From assembly GCA_005879255.1 (NCBI GenBank), contig VBKY01000271.1:1-12026 (forward strand): 12,026 nt of DNA. The letters are read 5' to 3'. The position numbers and the translations under genes were made by a program. This stretch comes from Deltaproteobacteria bacterium (GTDB taxonomy: Bacteria > Desulfobacterota_B > Binatia > UBA9968). This document shows, in pieces, positions 5,677 to 12,026 of this stretch (positions are counted from its first letter, which is position 1; every line of letters starts with the position of its first letter). Under the pieces are notes generated by a model. It was not told the origin of the DNA. It did not search any database and saw nothing but the letters and a program-made list of their open reading frames with translations.

Positions 5677-7596
5677 TCACACCTTGCGCGTGCGCGTCTG
5701 GGCAATGCGGATCGGTGGTGTCCAGGGATTCTCTGCCCATCCTACGCCCGTGCGCCGCACCTGCGCGTCAATCAAGTAAGGTTTGCCGTCTTGCGTGGCC
5801 CTGCGCGCGCGTACCAACGCCTCTTTGAGCTGCCCCGGTGATTCGGCCGCCTCGCCTTCGACACCAAATCCTTTGGCGATGTGCACCATATTCATGTCCG
5901 GGTTGCCCAAATAGTCGTGCACGAACTGTCCCGTCTGCACCATGCGTCCGCCGGCGACATGCTCGACAGCTCGGCTGTGCGGTCCGGAGTATGCATGGTT
6001 GTTGTACACGATCGTGATCACGGGTAACTCCTGGCGCGCCATGTTCCAGAGCGCCGTCGGACCGAAGATGAACGAACCGTCGCCGACCAAGCAAATGACC
6101 TGCTGGTTGGGGCGCGCCAACTTCACCCCCGCAGCGGTTCCGACACCGGAACCGAGATGCGCGCCATAATAGAAGAACAACTCGCGCCCGCCGAGGGGAT
6201 TGAAACCAAAGCTGTGCAGGCCTATGGAACCGGCTTCGTGCACGATGATGGCATCCTTGTCGGCGAACTGGGCGACTTCATAGGTCAGCCTGTCGGCGAG
6301 CAACGGGCGTTCATTCCAGTCCGGATTCTTGGTGATCTGCGCCCTCAGCGTCTTGGCTTGTTCGGTAAACTTTCGCACGTCCTGGCTTCGTTCCTGCACC
6401 TTCGCCTTGATCGCGCCGGTCATGATGCCCTCTACCGCCGCGATCAGATCATCCAATCCGTAGCCAACATCAGCGACCAGAGGAGCCTCGGTCGTGATGA
6501 CATTTCCCATGCTCCAGCTGTCATTTCGCAGGTCGATGAACTTGGTTGCGCGCGGCACGATCGGCGCCGGACTGCCGTGCTGCAGTTTGTTGCCGACGTT
6601 GATGACCACATCTGGGTCCTTGGGAAATGTCAGCGTATCGAGCCGTCCTCCGGGGATGCTGCCGACCCAGAGGTTGTGACTCTCCGGGAAATTGCAGAAA
6701 ACTTGTCTAACCTGCGTGACGGGCATGCCGATCATCTCGGCGAGCTTGACGGCCTTGTCGACCGCCTTGGCGTTGTAAAGCTCATCGCCGACGATCATCA
6801 GCGGGCTTCTCGCCTCGACGAGAAGTTTGGCGGCGCGCTCGACTTCTTTCGGATTGGGCCGCACGCGCATGCGCGGGTCAACCTTATCGTGGCTGATGAT
6901 CTCGGTGCGCACCGTCTCGTCGATGAAGTCGGTGTGCCACGAAGCATAGGTCGGCCCGTATGGCGGAGTCCAAGCTGCTTTAAATGCACGGCGCACAGTC
7001 TCCGGGATCATGTCGGCTCGGCGCGCCAACCAAGTGTACTTGGTCAAAGGGGCAACCACCTGCTCCTGATTAGCGACCTCTTCAAACCCATCGCGTCCTG
7101 AGCGCCGAGTCGTATCCGAACGATATGAGTAATAGACCACCGGCGTCTGTTCTTTGAACGCGTTAAACATCTGCCCCATCGCATTGGCTAGCCCGACAAA
7201 GCCGGCTTGCATCACAATCGTCGGCTCGCCCGAGGCCTTGACGTAGCCCGCGGCCATCGCCGCTCCTGGCCCTTCGTGAGGCGTCAGAATGTACTTGAGC
7301 TGCGGCCGGTCGACCAAGGCTTCGTAAAAATTAGCGTCGGAGCTGGCAGAGTTTCCGAACACGTACTTGACACCCGATGCGATAAGCTGCTCGGCGAAGG
7401 CCGCGCCGCCGGTCCCCTGAAAAAGCTTCACGCCTTCAGGCGCAGCACGTCGCGCCTCCTGCGCTTGGACATGAGGTGTCAGAGATTTTAGGATCGACTC
7501 GGCTGCCGCCAGCGAAACGCCGGCTTTGGTCAGTCCCTTGAGAAATCCCCGCCGCGAGATCGATTTGGACAGATAGCTTGCAACCAGTTCTCTCAT
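5677..7596 (-). CDS. Tat-targeted thiamine-diphosphate-dependent enzyme (acetolactate synthase/benzoylformate decarboxylase-like)
   Basis: A 639-residue protein with the three-domain architecture of the acetolactate synthase/decarboxylase superfamily after an export leader. The N-terminus has SRRGFLK (14-20), a twin-arginine motif, a hydrophobic alanine-rich segment and a VQA-like cleavage site near 44-46. The Pyr domain (about 57-230) includes H107-E108, where E108 is the conserved glutamate that activates the cofactor. A middle domain (about 250-395) follows. The PP domain (about 430-610) has the ThDP/Mg motif GDGS (505-508) to N532-N533. Activity on a 2-keto or related carbonyl acid is expected, but the substrate is unknown. 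A folded, cofactor-loaded cargo is what Tat exports, so a periplasmic location is plausible although unusual for this superfamily. The start is fixed by AAAAGGAGG just upstream. It precedes the secreted binding-protein gene on the same strand. Confidence 0.88.
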   Translation of the reverse strand: MRELVASYLSKSISRRGFLKGLTKAGVSLAAAESILKSLTPHVQAQEARRAAPEGVKLFQGTGGAAFAEQLIASGVKYVFGNSASSDANFYEALVDRPQLKYILTPHEGPGAAMAAGYVKASGEPTIVMQAGFVGLANAMGQMFNAFKEQTPVVYYSYRSDTTRRSGRDGFEEVANQEQVVAPLTKYTWLARRADMIPETVRRAFKAAWTPPYGPTYASWHTDFIDETVRTEIISHDKVDPRMRVRPNPKEVERAAKLLVEARSPLMIVGDELYNAKAVDKAVKLAEMIGMPVTQVRQVFCNFPESHNLWVGSIPGGRLDTLTFPKDPDVVINVGNKLQHGSPAPIVPRATKFIDLRNDSWSMGNVITTEAPLVADVGYGLDDLIAAVEGIMTGAIKAKVQERSQDVRKFTEQAKTLRAQITKNPDWNERPLLADRLTYEVAQFADKDAIIVHEAGSIGLHSFGFNPLGGRELFFYYGAHLGSGVGTAAGVKLARPNQQVICLVGDGSFIFGPTALWNMARQELPVITIVYNNHAYSGPHSRAVEHVAGGRMVQTGQFVHDYLGNPDMNMVHIAKGFGVEGEAAESPGQLKEALVRARRATQDGKPYLIDAQVRRTGVGWAENPWTPPIRIAQTRTRKV

Positions 7597-7601
7597 CTTC
7601 G

Positions 7602-7610
7602 CCTCCTTTT
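7602..7610 (-). promoter_or_regulatory. Strong Shine-Dalgarno for the Tat-ThDP gene
   Basis: On the minus strand AAAAGGAGG is followed after 5 nt by the ATG at 7596. It confirms that the frame includes the twin-arginine leader rather than starting downstream of it. Confidence 0.8.
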
Positions 7611-7619
7611 GGAACCCTA

Positions 7620-7638
7620 GGGCGACCGCCGGTCGCCC
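7620..7638. repeat. REP-like palindrome GGGCGACC-GCC-GGTCGCCC
   Basis: A perfect 8-bp inverted repeat with a 3-nt spacer lies 24 bp before the start of the Tat-ThDP gene and 69 bp after the stop of the 527-residue gene. GC-rich palindromes of this GGGGCGACC type are, from general knowledge, dispersed in many uncultured soil proteobacterial-grade genomes. It could also end transcription from the upstream gene, but no U-run follows. Confidence 0.75.
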
Positions 7639-7707
7639 CTACACCTACATCCCTTTTGTGTTCTTTGCATTGCTATGCTTAAAAGTTTTCTCCGTTTGCG
7701 CAAATTT

Positions 7708-9291
7708 CTAAGCAGCTAGGGCCGTCAGTTTCTCCGTGCTAGCCTGGCGCGCTGTTAACAAAGCCGTAATGATGCGGCGTCCTTTTTCCGTTACGACATA
7801 ACGATGGGTCTTAGACACTTTGGCGATCAACCCATGCCCGCGCAACAACCTCAGCTTTCGTCCCACCGCCGCCATCTGCCGACGCTCTTGCCGTTTGTCC
7901 TGGGTCGGTGCGTAGAGTCGAGCTCTCACATCGCGATTGCGAAAACCATTGATGGCAAACTCTCCTCGGTTGACTGCTGCCAACAGCTCAGCGTCAGTTT
8001 TCCCCAAAGGATTGAGTGCTCGATACCGCTGTCCCTCCCACCGCACCGCTCGACACACTTGGGCTGCTTCTTGGGCCAACGAGCTTTGCACTTCGACCGC
8101 CGCCAGCGCCGTCAAATGTCGATCGGTGGCTTTGCGGCTAACTTCGGCTCGCCGACTGAAATCAGCCACACTGCGCCGAAGCACTCGCCACTGTTTTTTA
8201 CTCGATGGCTTATTCTCCGCTCCACGCCAAACTCTAAAGTCTTTCGGCTCGTTGATCGTCACCTCGTCGCGCAACACACTCCCCTTGTCGTAAAACTTAA
8301 GCGAGTTTTTGTTCAGCCAATGCTTGACCCGCACTCCCACACTTCTACGGCGCCGATCCGTAACCACTTCGTCGTTGATCCCCACTCGTCCCGAGCGCCC
8401 CATATACCGCATCACCTGCTCGGCTCCAAAACTCATCACCGCATGATGCACCAACCATGGATAGATCCGCTCAAGGGCTTCTCGATCGCGAAACATCACG
8501 TCGGTGGCGTACTCGCTCTGAGCCGCCGTCCAGTAGTACTCCCGCTCAATCGGCCGGCTGATCTCCTCGTGAAGTGGATGACATTGTTTGACCAGCCTTC
8601 CCAATACCCTCGGCCAGTCCGTAGCCTGCTGTTGTTCCATCAACTCTTGGGCTCGCCCCACATCGCTGATCCACGGAAAACAGTTCTCCTCTCTACGGTA
8701 GGCCATCCCCGCTTTGTCCATCTGCCGCCCCAACCATTCCCTCCCGTTCACACAGACTTGTACCAAAAAGGGAAACCACGTCTGGAGCCGAAGATGCAAA
8801 AACCCCAACTCTTCATGAATCCAGTAAAAATAAAGATGGGTGCATTTGCCCCACTCAAGACTCAGCTCCAGTCTCTTAGTCGCTCGGTTCCCATGCATGC
8901 ACCACCTCCGCCACGGCTCCACGCAACTCATAATCGCTATCAGTCCCTTCTTTACTCCGTCCCGTTGTTGGATCTGGCGCGCCTCATCCTCCTTGCTCGC
9001 ACGGCTCGAGGCCAGATAGATCACTGGCCGTTGTTGCTCCTTTGCCTTATCCTCAGCTGCTTGACGAACACGACCCGTCAAACCGATGGCGAATTGCTTG
9101 AAGTCTTTCCACATCACCCCCGCTTTTCTGAGGTAGTGCTCCATCACCGGTGGATAATACAAACTCCTAAGCGTCCCTTGCAGCCGCAATCGATCCCACC
9201 CGTGCAATACCCCGATCACATCGTGCTGGTAACGTTCTACGAATGCTCGCCCCACCTCGTTCTTCAACAAATTGTCAGCGTTTGTAGCCAT
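7708..9291 (-). CDS. Conserved protein of unknown function with C-terminal winged-helix region; possible mobile or multicopy gene
   Basis: A 527-residue soluble, basic protein I cannot assign to a named function. Its pattern resembles a family of about 500-residue bacterial 'hypothetical' or 'MarR-like' proteins that recur in several copies per genome (recollection, not searched). The N-terminal part has HGWDRLRLQGTLRSLYYPPV; the middle is rich in aromatic residues (YFYWIHEELGFLHLRLQTWFPF). Residues 332-347 read KFYDKGSVLRDEVTIN, similar to the YDK...LRxE motif of plasmid and phage replication initiators. The last 60 residues (RKLRLLRGHGLI...HRYVVTEKGRRII) look like a winged-helix DNA-binding domain. 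ATG 9291 is chosen; an in-frame GTG at 9300 is also possible. No terminal inverted repeats or target-site duplication could be recognised. It interrupts an otherwise metabolic gene row, which fits insertion. Confidence 0.7.
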   Translation of the reverse strand: MATNADNLLKNEVGRAFVERYQHDVIGVLHGWDRLRLQGTLRSLYYPPVMEHYLRKAGVMWKDFKQFAIGLTGRVRQAAEDKAKEQQRPVIYLASSRASKEDEARQIQQRDGVKKGLIAIMSCVEPWRRWCMHGNRATKRLELSLEWGKCTHLYFYWIHEELGFLHLRLQTWFPFLVQVCVNGREWLGRQMDKAGMAYRREENCFPWISDVGRAQELMEQQQATDWPRVLGRLVKQCHPLHEEISRPIEREYYWTAAQSEYATDVMFRDREALERIYPWLVHHAVMSFGAEQVMRYMGRSGRVGINDEVVTDRRRRSVGVRVKHWLNKNSLKFYDKGSVLRDEVTINEPKDFRVWRGAENKPSSKKQWRVLRRSVADFSRRAEVSRKATDRHLTALAAVEVQSSLAQEAAQVCRAVRWEGQRYRALNPLGKTDAELLAAVNRGEFAINGFRNRDVRARLYAPTQDKRQERRQMAAVGRKLRLLRGHGLIAKVSKTHRYVVTEKGRRIITALLTARQASTEKLTALAA

Positions 9292-9363
9292 GCCTCCCAC
9301 TTACATCATGGCTCTGCTTATGTCACTTTGGTTGCGGCTTTTGCCGCGCTAGGTTCTCTGCGG

Positions 9364-9783
9364 TTAAATTCTGTTGACGCTCTGTGGGCCGACTTTGTCG
9401 ATCTTAACGCGGATGATGGCTCTTTTCTGATCGACCATTTGCTTGCGGTACTCATCCCAATTTTTGTGCTCGCCGCGCAGCTGCTTGTACCAATAGATGA
9501 GCATGTCCATCGCTTCGGGTAAGTCGATAATTTCTGCCGTACCGTGAATCTGGACAAACTTCGATCCGCTGTATTGTTCGCCGAAGATCAGCATTGAGAC
9601 TCGCGAGTCGCGGCGCAAGTGCTTGAGCTTGTAGGTCGTGCCCCGCGACGTAATGATCACCCGTCCCTCAGCGTCGATGCCCGGCGTGACCAGGGTCATT
9701 TGCGGCCAGCCGTCCTTTTGCCGCACAGCGATGCAGGCCCGGTGGTTTTCTTGCAAAAATTTTTGTGCGTCGGCAATTTCCAT
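9364..9783 (-). CDS. PPOX/split-barrel class FMN- or F420-binding enzyme
   Basis: A 139-residue single-domain protein of the pyridoxamine-5'-phosphate-oxidase-like split beta-barrel family, close to the group annotated as probable F420-dependent (TIGR03618-like). It opens with a short helix (ADAQKFLQEN), then a first strand (ACIAVRQKDGWPQMTLVTPG), the strand-turn RVIITSRGTTYKLKHLRRDSRVSMLIF typical of the cofactor phosphate-binding region, a KFVQIHGTAEII strand and a C-terminal RAIIRVKIDKV strand. Size and order are normal for the family. The cofactor (FMN, F420 or heme) cannot be settled by eye. The frame also opens at GTG 9801, but AGGAGG sits between the two candidates, 6 nt before ATG 9783. 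Its upstream neighbour on the same strand ends 25 bp away, so they may be cotranscribed. Confidence 0.82.
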   Translation of the reverse strand: MEIADAQKFLQENHRACIAVRQKDGWPQMTLVTPGIDAEGRVIITSRGTTYKLKHLRRDSRVSMLIFGEQYSGSKFVQIHGTAEIIDLPEAMDMLIYWYKQLRGEHKNWDEYRKQMVDQKRAIIRVKIDKVGPQSVNRI

Positions 9784-9787
9784 CACA

Positions 9788-9793
9788 TCCTCC
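9788..9793 (-). promoter_or_regulatory. Shine-Dalgarno that decides the PPOX start
   Basis: On the minus strand the run CAGGAGGATGTGATG places an AGGAGG core just upstream of the GTG/ATG pair at 9786/9783 and inside the longer frame that begins at 9801, so translation should begin at 9783 or 9786. Confidence 0.6.
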
Positions 9794-9808
9794 TGATTCA
9801 CTCAGCTT

Positions 9809-10048
9809 TTAGCCATGACCGTTGGTGCCCCACGTTCTACCGTCAATCCACATTTTCGCGAGTTCGAGCGCGTAGGTGTCTGCCTGTCGCTGAGTTTCGA
9901 AAGTCGCCCGCCGCCTGCCAAAGATCGGAATTCTCTTGGTCTTCCTGTTCTCTTCGATGACAATTGTGGCGCGGGCAAACCATTCACCGGAGCGAATCTC
10001 TTCCGAATCGAGCTCGACAGAGTGGGCGCGGTAAATCTTAGTTCGCAT
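9809..10048 (-). CDS. Small hypothetical protein (79 residues)
   Basis: A short basic protein (MRTKIYRAHSVELDSEEIRS...) with a pattern of strand, basic loop (IFGRRRATFETQ) and C-terminal helix (ADTYALELAKMWIDGRTW). The alternation GEWFARATIVIEE...RQADTYALELAKMWID resembles small conserved bacterial hypothetical proteins with a strand-strand-helix fold, but I cannot name a family. It has no signal peptide or membrane segment. Upstream there is only a weak purine stretch (AGAGAA), so the start is uncertain. Two overlapping frames in the same stretch (plus strand 9815-10075; minus strand 9802-9987) have less natural composition. It ends 25 bp before the PPOX gene on the same strand, which supports it being real and possibly cotranscribed. 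Confidence 0.6.
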   Translation of the reverse strand: MRTKIYRAHSVELDSEEIRSGEWFARATIVIEENRKTKRIPIFGRRRATFETQRQADTYALELAKMWIDGRTWGTNGHG

Positions 10049-10077
10049 CCGGATAGTTTAATTTCTCTGGGTTAATT

Positions 10078-10090
10078 CCCGCAGCTTGCT
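10078..10090. repeat. Direct repeat CCCGCAGCTTGCT, copy 1
   Basis: The 13-bp sequence recurs exactly at 10238-10250. In this copy the next bases (GCG) complete a small palindrome, CGCAGC-TT-GCTGCG (10080-10093). It lies in the gap between the small hypothetical gene and the dehydrogenase gene. Confidence 0.75.
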
Positions 10091-10126
10091 GCGTAATAGC
10101 GATTCCTGGGCGTGTCAAAGTCCGTC

Positions 10127-10151
10127 ATTCCCGCATGCTTTTAGCGGGAAT
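10127..10151. repeat. REP-like palindrome ATTCCCGC...GCGGGAAT
   Basis: An 8-bp perfect inverted repeat with a 9-nt loop, flanked by CGTC on the left and CCAGG on the right. The whole reads as the widespread 'CGTCATTCCCGC...GCGGGAATCCAGG' intergenic repeat known from many proteobacterial-grade genomes. It may be mobilised in trans by a RAYT-type protein, but none is visible nearby. Confidence 0.85.
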
Positions 10152-10237
10152 CCAGGCGAACTCTGGCTGGACCCCCGATAAAAACATTCGGGAGGGGTAA
10201 CAACTTGAGGCAACCAATCATAAGGGTTCGTCGATAC

Positions 10238-10250
10238 CCCGCAGCTTGCT
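10238..10250. repeat. Direct repeat CCCGCAGCTTGCT, copy 2
   Basis: Exact match to 10078-10090, 160 bp away, in the same orientation. Here the following bases are TCCG, so the palindrome of the first copy is not completed. The two copies bracket the REP-like palindrome at 10127-10151. Confidence 0.75.
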
Positions 10251-10271
10251 TCCGAGTAGTTTATTTAGACC

Positions 10272-11102
10272 CTAGATACTTACTTTTCCGCCGTTGAGCT
10301 TGATGCCCAATTTCGCCAGCGCTTCGACGACCGGGATTTCCGCGCCGAGGCTTTTGCCGACTTCGGCGGCCAGCGGCAGATCCTTGTCGTAGAGATTGGT
10401 GCCGGCATTAAATTTTAAATCGCCGGCGCTAATATCATAGCGCGTCTCCCAGCGCTCCAGGATATTCGATGATTTGGTTTTCTGCATCAAATCCAAGGCA
10501 GCCTTGTAGCCGATTCCGCCGGCTTTGGCGATTTGCAGCGCCTCGTAAACGACAAGGGCCTCGGAGGCGGTGACCATATTTTTAAAAAGCTTGGTCACGT
10601 TACCGCAGCCGAGCGGTCCCATATAAACCGCGTCCTTGGCCATATTGAGCAGATGCGGCTTGGCGCGGTCAAAAAATGCTTTTTGCCCGCCAACGAGGAA
10701 CGTTAAGCCACCTTGGCGCACCACGCTCGGAATTGCCGTCATGCAGGCGTCGATTACATTGACTCTTTTATCGGCCGCGGCTTCGGCGACTTTCTTTGTC
10801 GTCGTTGGTCGGATCGTACTGTGGAGCAGCACGAGCGAGCCCGGCGTCGCGCCTTCTAAGATGCCATCTTTGCCCAGAGTGCATTCGATAACTTCCTGGT
10901 CGGTGCGCACGACTACGTCAATGATGGTCGAGGCTTGCGCGACCGCTTTCGCGGACGGTGCGGTGTCTGCGCCTTCCTTCTGCGCGGCTTCCATTGCCGA
11001 CGATGCGATGTCAAAGGCCACGGCCGCGACGTTGGTTAATTTCAGACGCGATAACAGGGCGCTTCCCATCGCCCCGGTTCCAACAAAACCGATTTTTTCC
11101 AT
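10272..11102 (-). CDS. 3-hydroxyisobutyrate dehydrogenase-family NAD(P)-dependent oxidoreductase
   Basis: A 276-residue beta-hydroxyacid dehydrogenase, slightly shorter than the usual 285-300. The N-terminal Rossmann domain has GFVGTGAMG (5-13) for NAD(P). The helical C-terminal domain carries GCGNVTKLFKN (165-175) with the conserved catalytic Lys (K171) and N175, and the late signature YDKDLPLA (238-245). The family normally has a DxPVSGG substrate-binding segment; here the corresponding place reads DACMTAIPSV (118-127), so the hydroxyacid substrate is probably not 3-hydroxyisobutyrate or tartronate semialdehyde. D31 after the second strand suggests preference for NAD over NADP. The start at 11102 is supported by AAGGAG. 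It follows the LLM gene by only 13 bp, with its ribosome site starting right after that gene's stop, so the two form an operon. Confidence 0.88.
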   Translation of the reverse strand: MEKIGFVGTGAMGSALLSRLKLTNVAAVAFDIASSAMEAAQKEGADTAPSAKAVAQASTIIDVVVRTDQEVIECTLGKDGILEGATPGSLVLLHSTIRPTTTKKVAEAAADKRVNVIDACMTAIPSVVRQGGLTFLVGGQKAFFDRAKPHLLNMAKDAVYMGPLGCGNVTKLFKNMVTASEALVVYEALQIAKAGGIGYKAALDLMQKTKSSNILERWETRYDISAGDLKFNAGTNLYDKDLPLAAEVGKSLGAEIPVVEALAKLGIKLNGGKVSI

Positions 11103-11115
11103 GGATTACTCCTTC

Positions 11116-12026
11116 CTAATCCTTTGAGTTAAGTCGCGGCATGACATATTGACTGAACAGTTCCACCGAGCGCAGCGATTCGCCGAGGGAGAGATCGCCA
11201 AAGGCGAATTGTCCGACCAAGTAATTCGCCGCCGATTCGTCGATTTGCGCCCGAAGAAATTTCGTAACTTCATCCGGATCGCCCGCGGTCGCGTGGCCGA
11301 TCTCCATCATCTTGTCGAAGGTGTCTGGCCGCGGGTGAGTGGGCTTGCCGCCCTTCAGCGAATACAAATAGTAGAAATGGCGGTGCCAGATCGGATAGGC
11401 GCGCACTGCGGTGGCAAGCGCGTCACGCCCGTTTTCCGCGATGACAATGAAGCGGCTCAAGCCGAGCTTCAGCGTTGGGTCTTTTCCATGCAATTCGCGC
11501 CAGACTTGGCAGTAGCGGTTGTTGTAGGCGCGCGTGTCTTTGGCCGAGTCGAGACTCACCATGTTCAGACGTTGGTGCGCAGCGCGCTCGGCGGCCTCGA
11601 GTGAATGGACGCCGTACCACATCGGCGGGTGGGGCTTTTGTAACGGTTCGAGTTCCATTGGGATGTCTTTGAAGGAAAAAAATTTACCTTCGAACGTGAG
11701 CGTCTTGTGGGTGAGCCCCTCAAGGATCAGCGCGCGCGCTTCGGTGTAGATATCCTGCGCCTTAGCGGGATCTTGGCCGTAAAAAGAGACTTCCGTTGGC
11801 GAGGAACCGCGGCCAAAGCCGATCTCAAGTCGGCCGCCGCTCAATTGGTCCACCATACAGATCTCTTCAATCAAGCGCAGGGGGTGATGTAACGGCAGCG
11901 CATAGACCATTGGCCCGAAGCGCAGCGTTTTCGTCCGTTGCGCAATTGCGGAGAGAAACACGCTCGGTGACGGCGCCATACCGATCGGCGTCGAGTGGTG
12001 CTCGGCCACGTGATAGGCATAGAAGC
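11116..12026 (-). CDS. LLM-class (bacterial luciferase-like) flavin-dependent oxidoreductase, N-terminus outside the window
   Basis: The frame is open to the right edge (...FYAYHVAEHHSTPIGMAPS), so the first residues are missing and the GTG at 12009 is an internal Val, not a start. About 302 residues are visible, most of a usual 340-380-residue protein. The TIM-barrel family signature PLHHPLRLIEEICMVDQLSGG with the following RLEIGFGRG is clear, as are AEHH near the start and KPHPPMW...LEAAERAA in the middle. Members use FMN/FMNH2 or F420 to oxidise organic substrates such as alkanesulfonates, aldehydes or nitroaromatics; the substrate here is not determined. The C-terminal DESAANYLVGQFAFGDLS segment is typical of the larger LLM subgroup. 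It is cotranscribed with the dehydrogenase 13 bp downstream; an LLM enzyme producing a substrate for that dehydrogenase is a reasonable inference. Confidence 0.88.
   Translation of the reverse strand, partial: FYAYHVAEHHSTPIGMAPSPSVFLSAIAQRTKTLRFGPMVYALPLHHPLRLIEEICMVDQLSGGRLEIGFGRGSSPTEVSFYGQDPAKAQDIYTEARALILEGLTHKTLTFEGKFFSFKDIPMELEPLQKPHPPMWYGVHSLEAAERAAHQRLNMVSLDSAKDTRAYNNRYCQVWRELHGKDPTLKLGLSRFIVIAENGRDALATAVRAYPIWHRHFYYLYSLKGGKPTHPRPDTFDKMMEIGHATAGDPDEVTKFLRAQIDESAANYLVGQFAFGDLSLGESLRSVELFSQYVMPRLNSKD

Noticed and set aside
6157..7101. A 314-codon plus-strand frame antisense to the Tat-ThDP gene
   Set aside because: It lies fully inside a gene with intact ThDP motifs and has shadow-like composition with no domain.
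9334..9347. GCGGC-TTTT-GCCGC hairpin between the PPOX and 527-residue genes
   Set aside because: Only 5 bp and no following U-run on the transcribed strand; not enough for a terminator, and it does not match the other flank as a terminal repeat.
7804..9522. A 572-codon open frame on the plus strand, antisense to the 527-residue gene
   Set aside because: It is rich in His, Pro, Ser and Leu in a mirror-codon pattern, has no recognisable motif, and runs into the PPOX gene's antisense. The minus-strand protein has the family-like motifs and the winged helix.
1..12026. CRISPR arrays, tRNA or rRNA genes, or a tRNA-Sec gene
   Set aside because: No regularly spaced repeats with unique spacers and no cloverleaf-like sequence were recognised on either strand by eye.

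Overview
The window looks like a chromosomal stretch from an uncultured, moderately GC-rich bacterium. The mix of an NMT1-type solute-binding protein, an LLM flavin oxidoreductase, a stand-alone MetE-like methyltransferase and REP-like palindromes recalls soil or subsurface 'Deltaproteobacteria'-grade lineages (Binatota/Tectomicrobia-type). This placement is a low-confidence inference from family content, since no rRNA, tRNA or ribosomal gene is present.

Plus-strand block (about 1-4500): a possible tail of an upstream gene and an empty leader are followed by four genes. These are a stand-alone MetE C-terminal-type methyltransferase (347-1414), a soluble GAF sensor histidine kinase (1467-2846), an ArsM-like SAM methyltransferase (2843-3763) and a ferritin-like diiron protein (3844-4491). 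The central observation is that the methyltransferase frame is interrupted by a single UGA at 3515-3517. It sits exactly where ArsM-type enzymes carry a conserved Cys in the 'LWA-x-C-I-x-GAL' motif. The same frame stays open afterwards, encodes the expected family C-terminus, and is preceded by 17 nt of linker to the GGA loop of a perfect 8-bp hairpin. That geometry is right for a bacterial SECIS element, so I read this gene as a selenoprotein with Sec225. Its start codon overlaps the kinase stop (ATGA), so the two are probably translationally coupled.

Convergent boundary (4492-4543): a strong hairpin separates the two strands' gene sets.

Minus-strand block (12026-4544), in transcription order: a 5'-cut LLM flavin oxidoreductase and a 3-hydroxyisobutyrate-dehydrogenase-like enzyme (13 bp apart, clear operon); a 223-bp gap with REP-like repeats; a 79-residue hypothetical protein; a PPOX/split-barrel flavin or F420 enzyme; a 527-residue winged-helix protein of unknown function that may be a mobile or multicopy gene; a Tat-targeted ThDP-dependent enzyme; and a secreted NMT1/SsuA-type solute-binding protein. 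Three intergenic gaps carry small palindromes or tandem repeats. Together this strand suggests periplasmic uptake or processing of an organic compound plus redox enzymes for its catabolism; the substrate cannot be read from the sequence. No selA, selB, selC or selD gene lies in the window, so the Sec call depends on machinery elsewhere in the genome.
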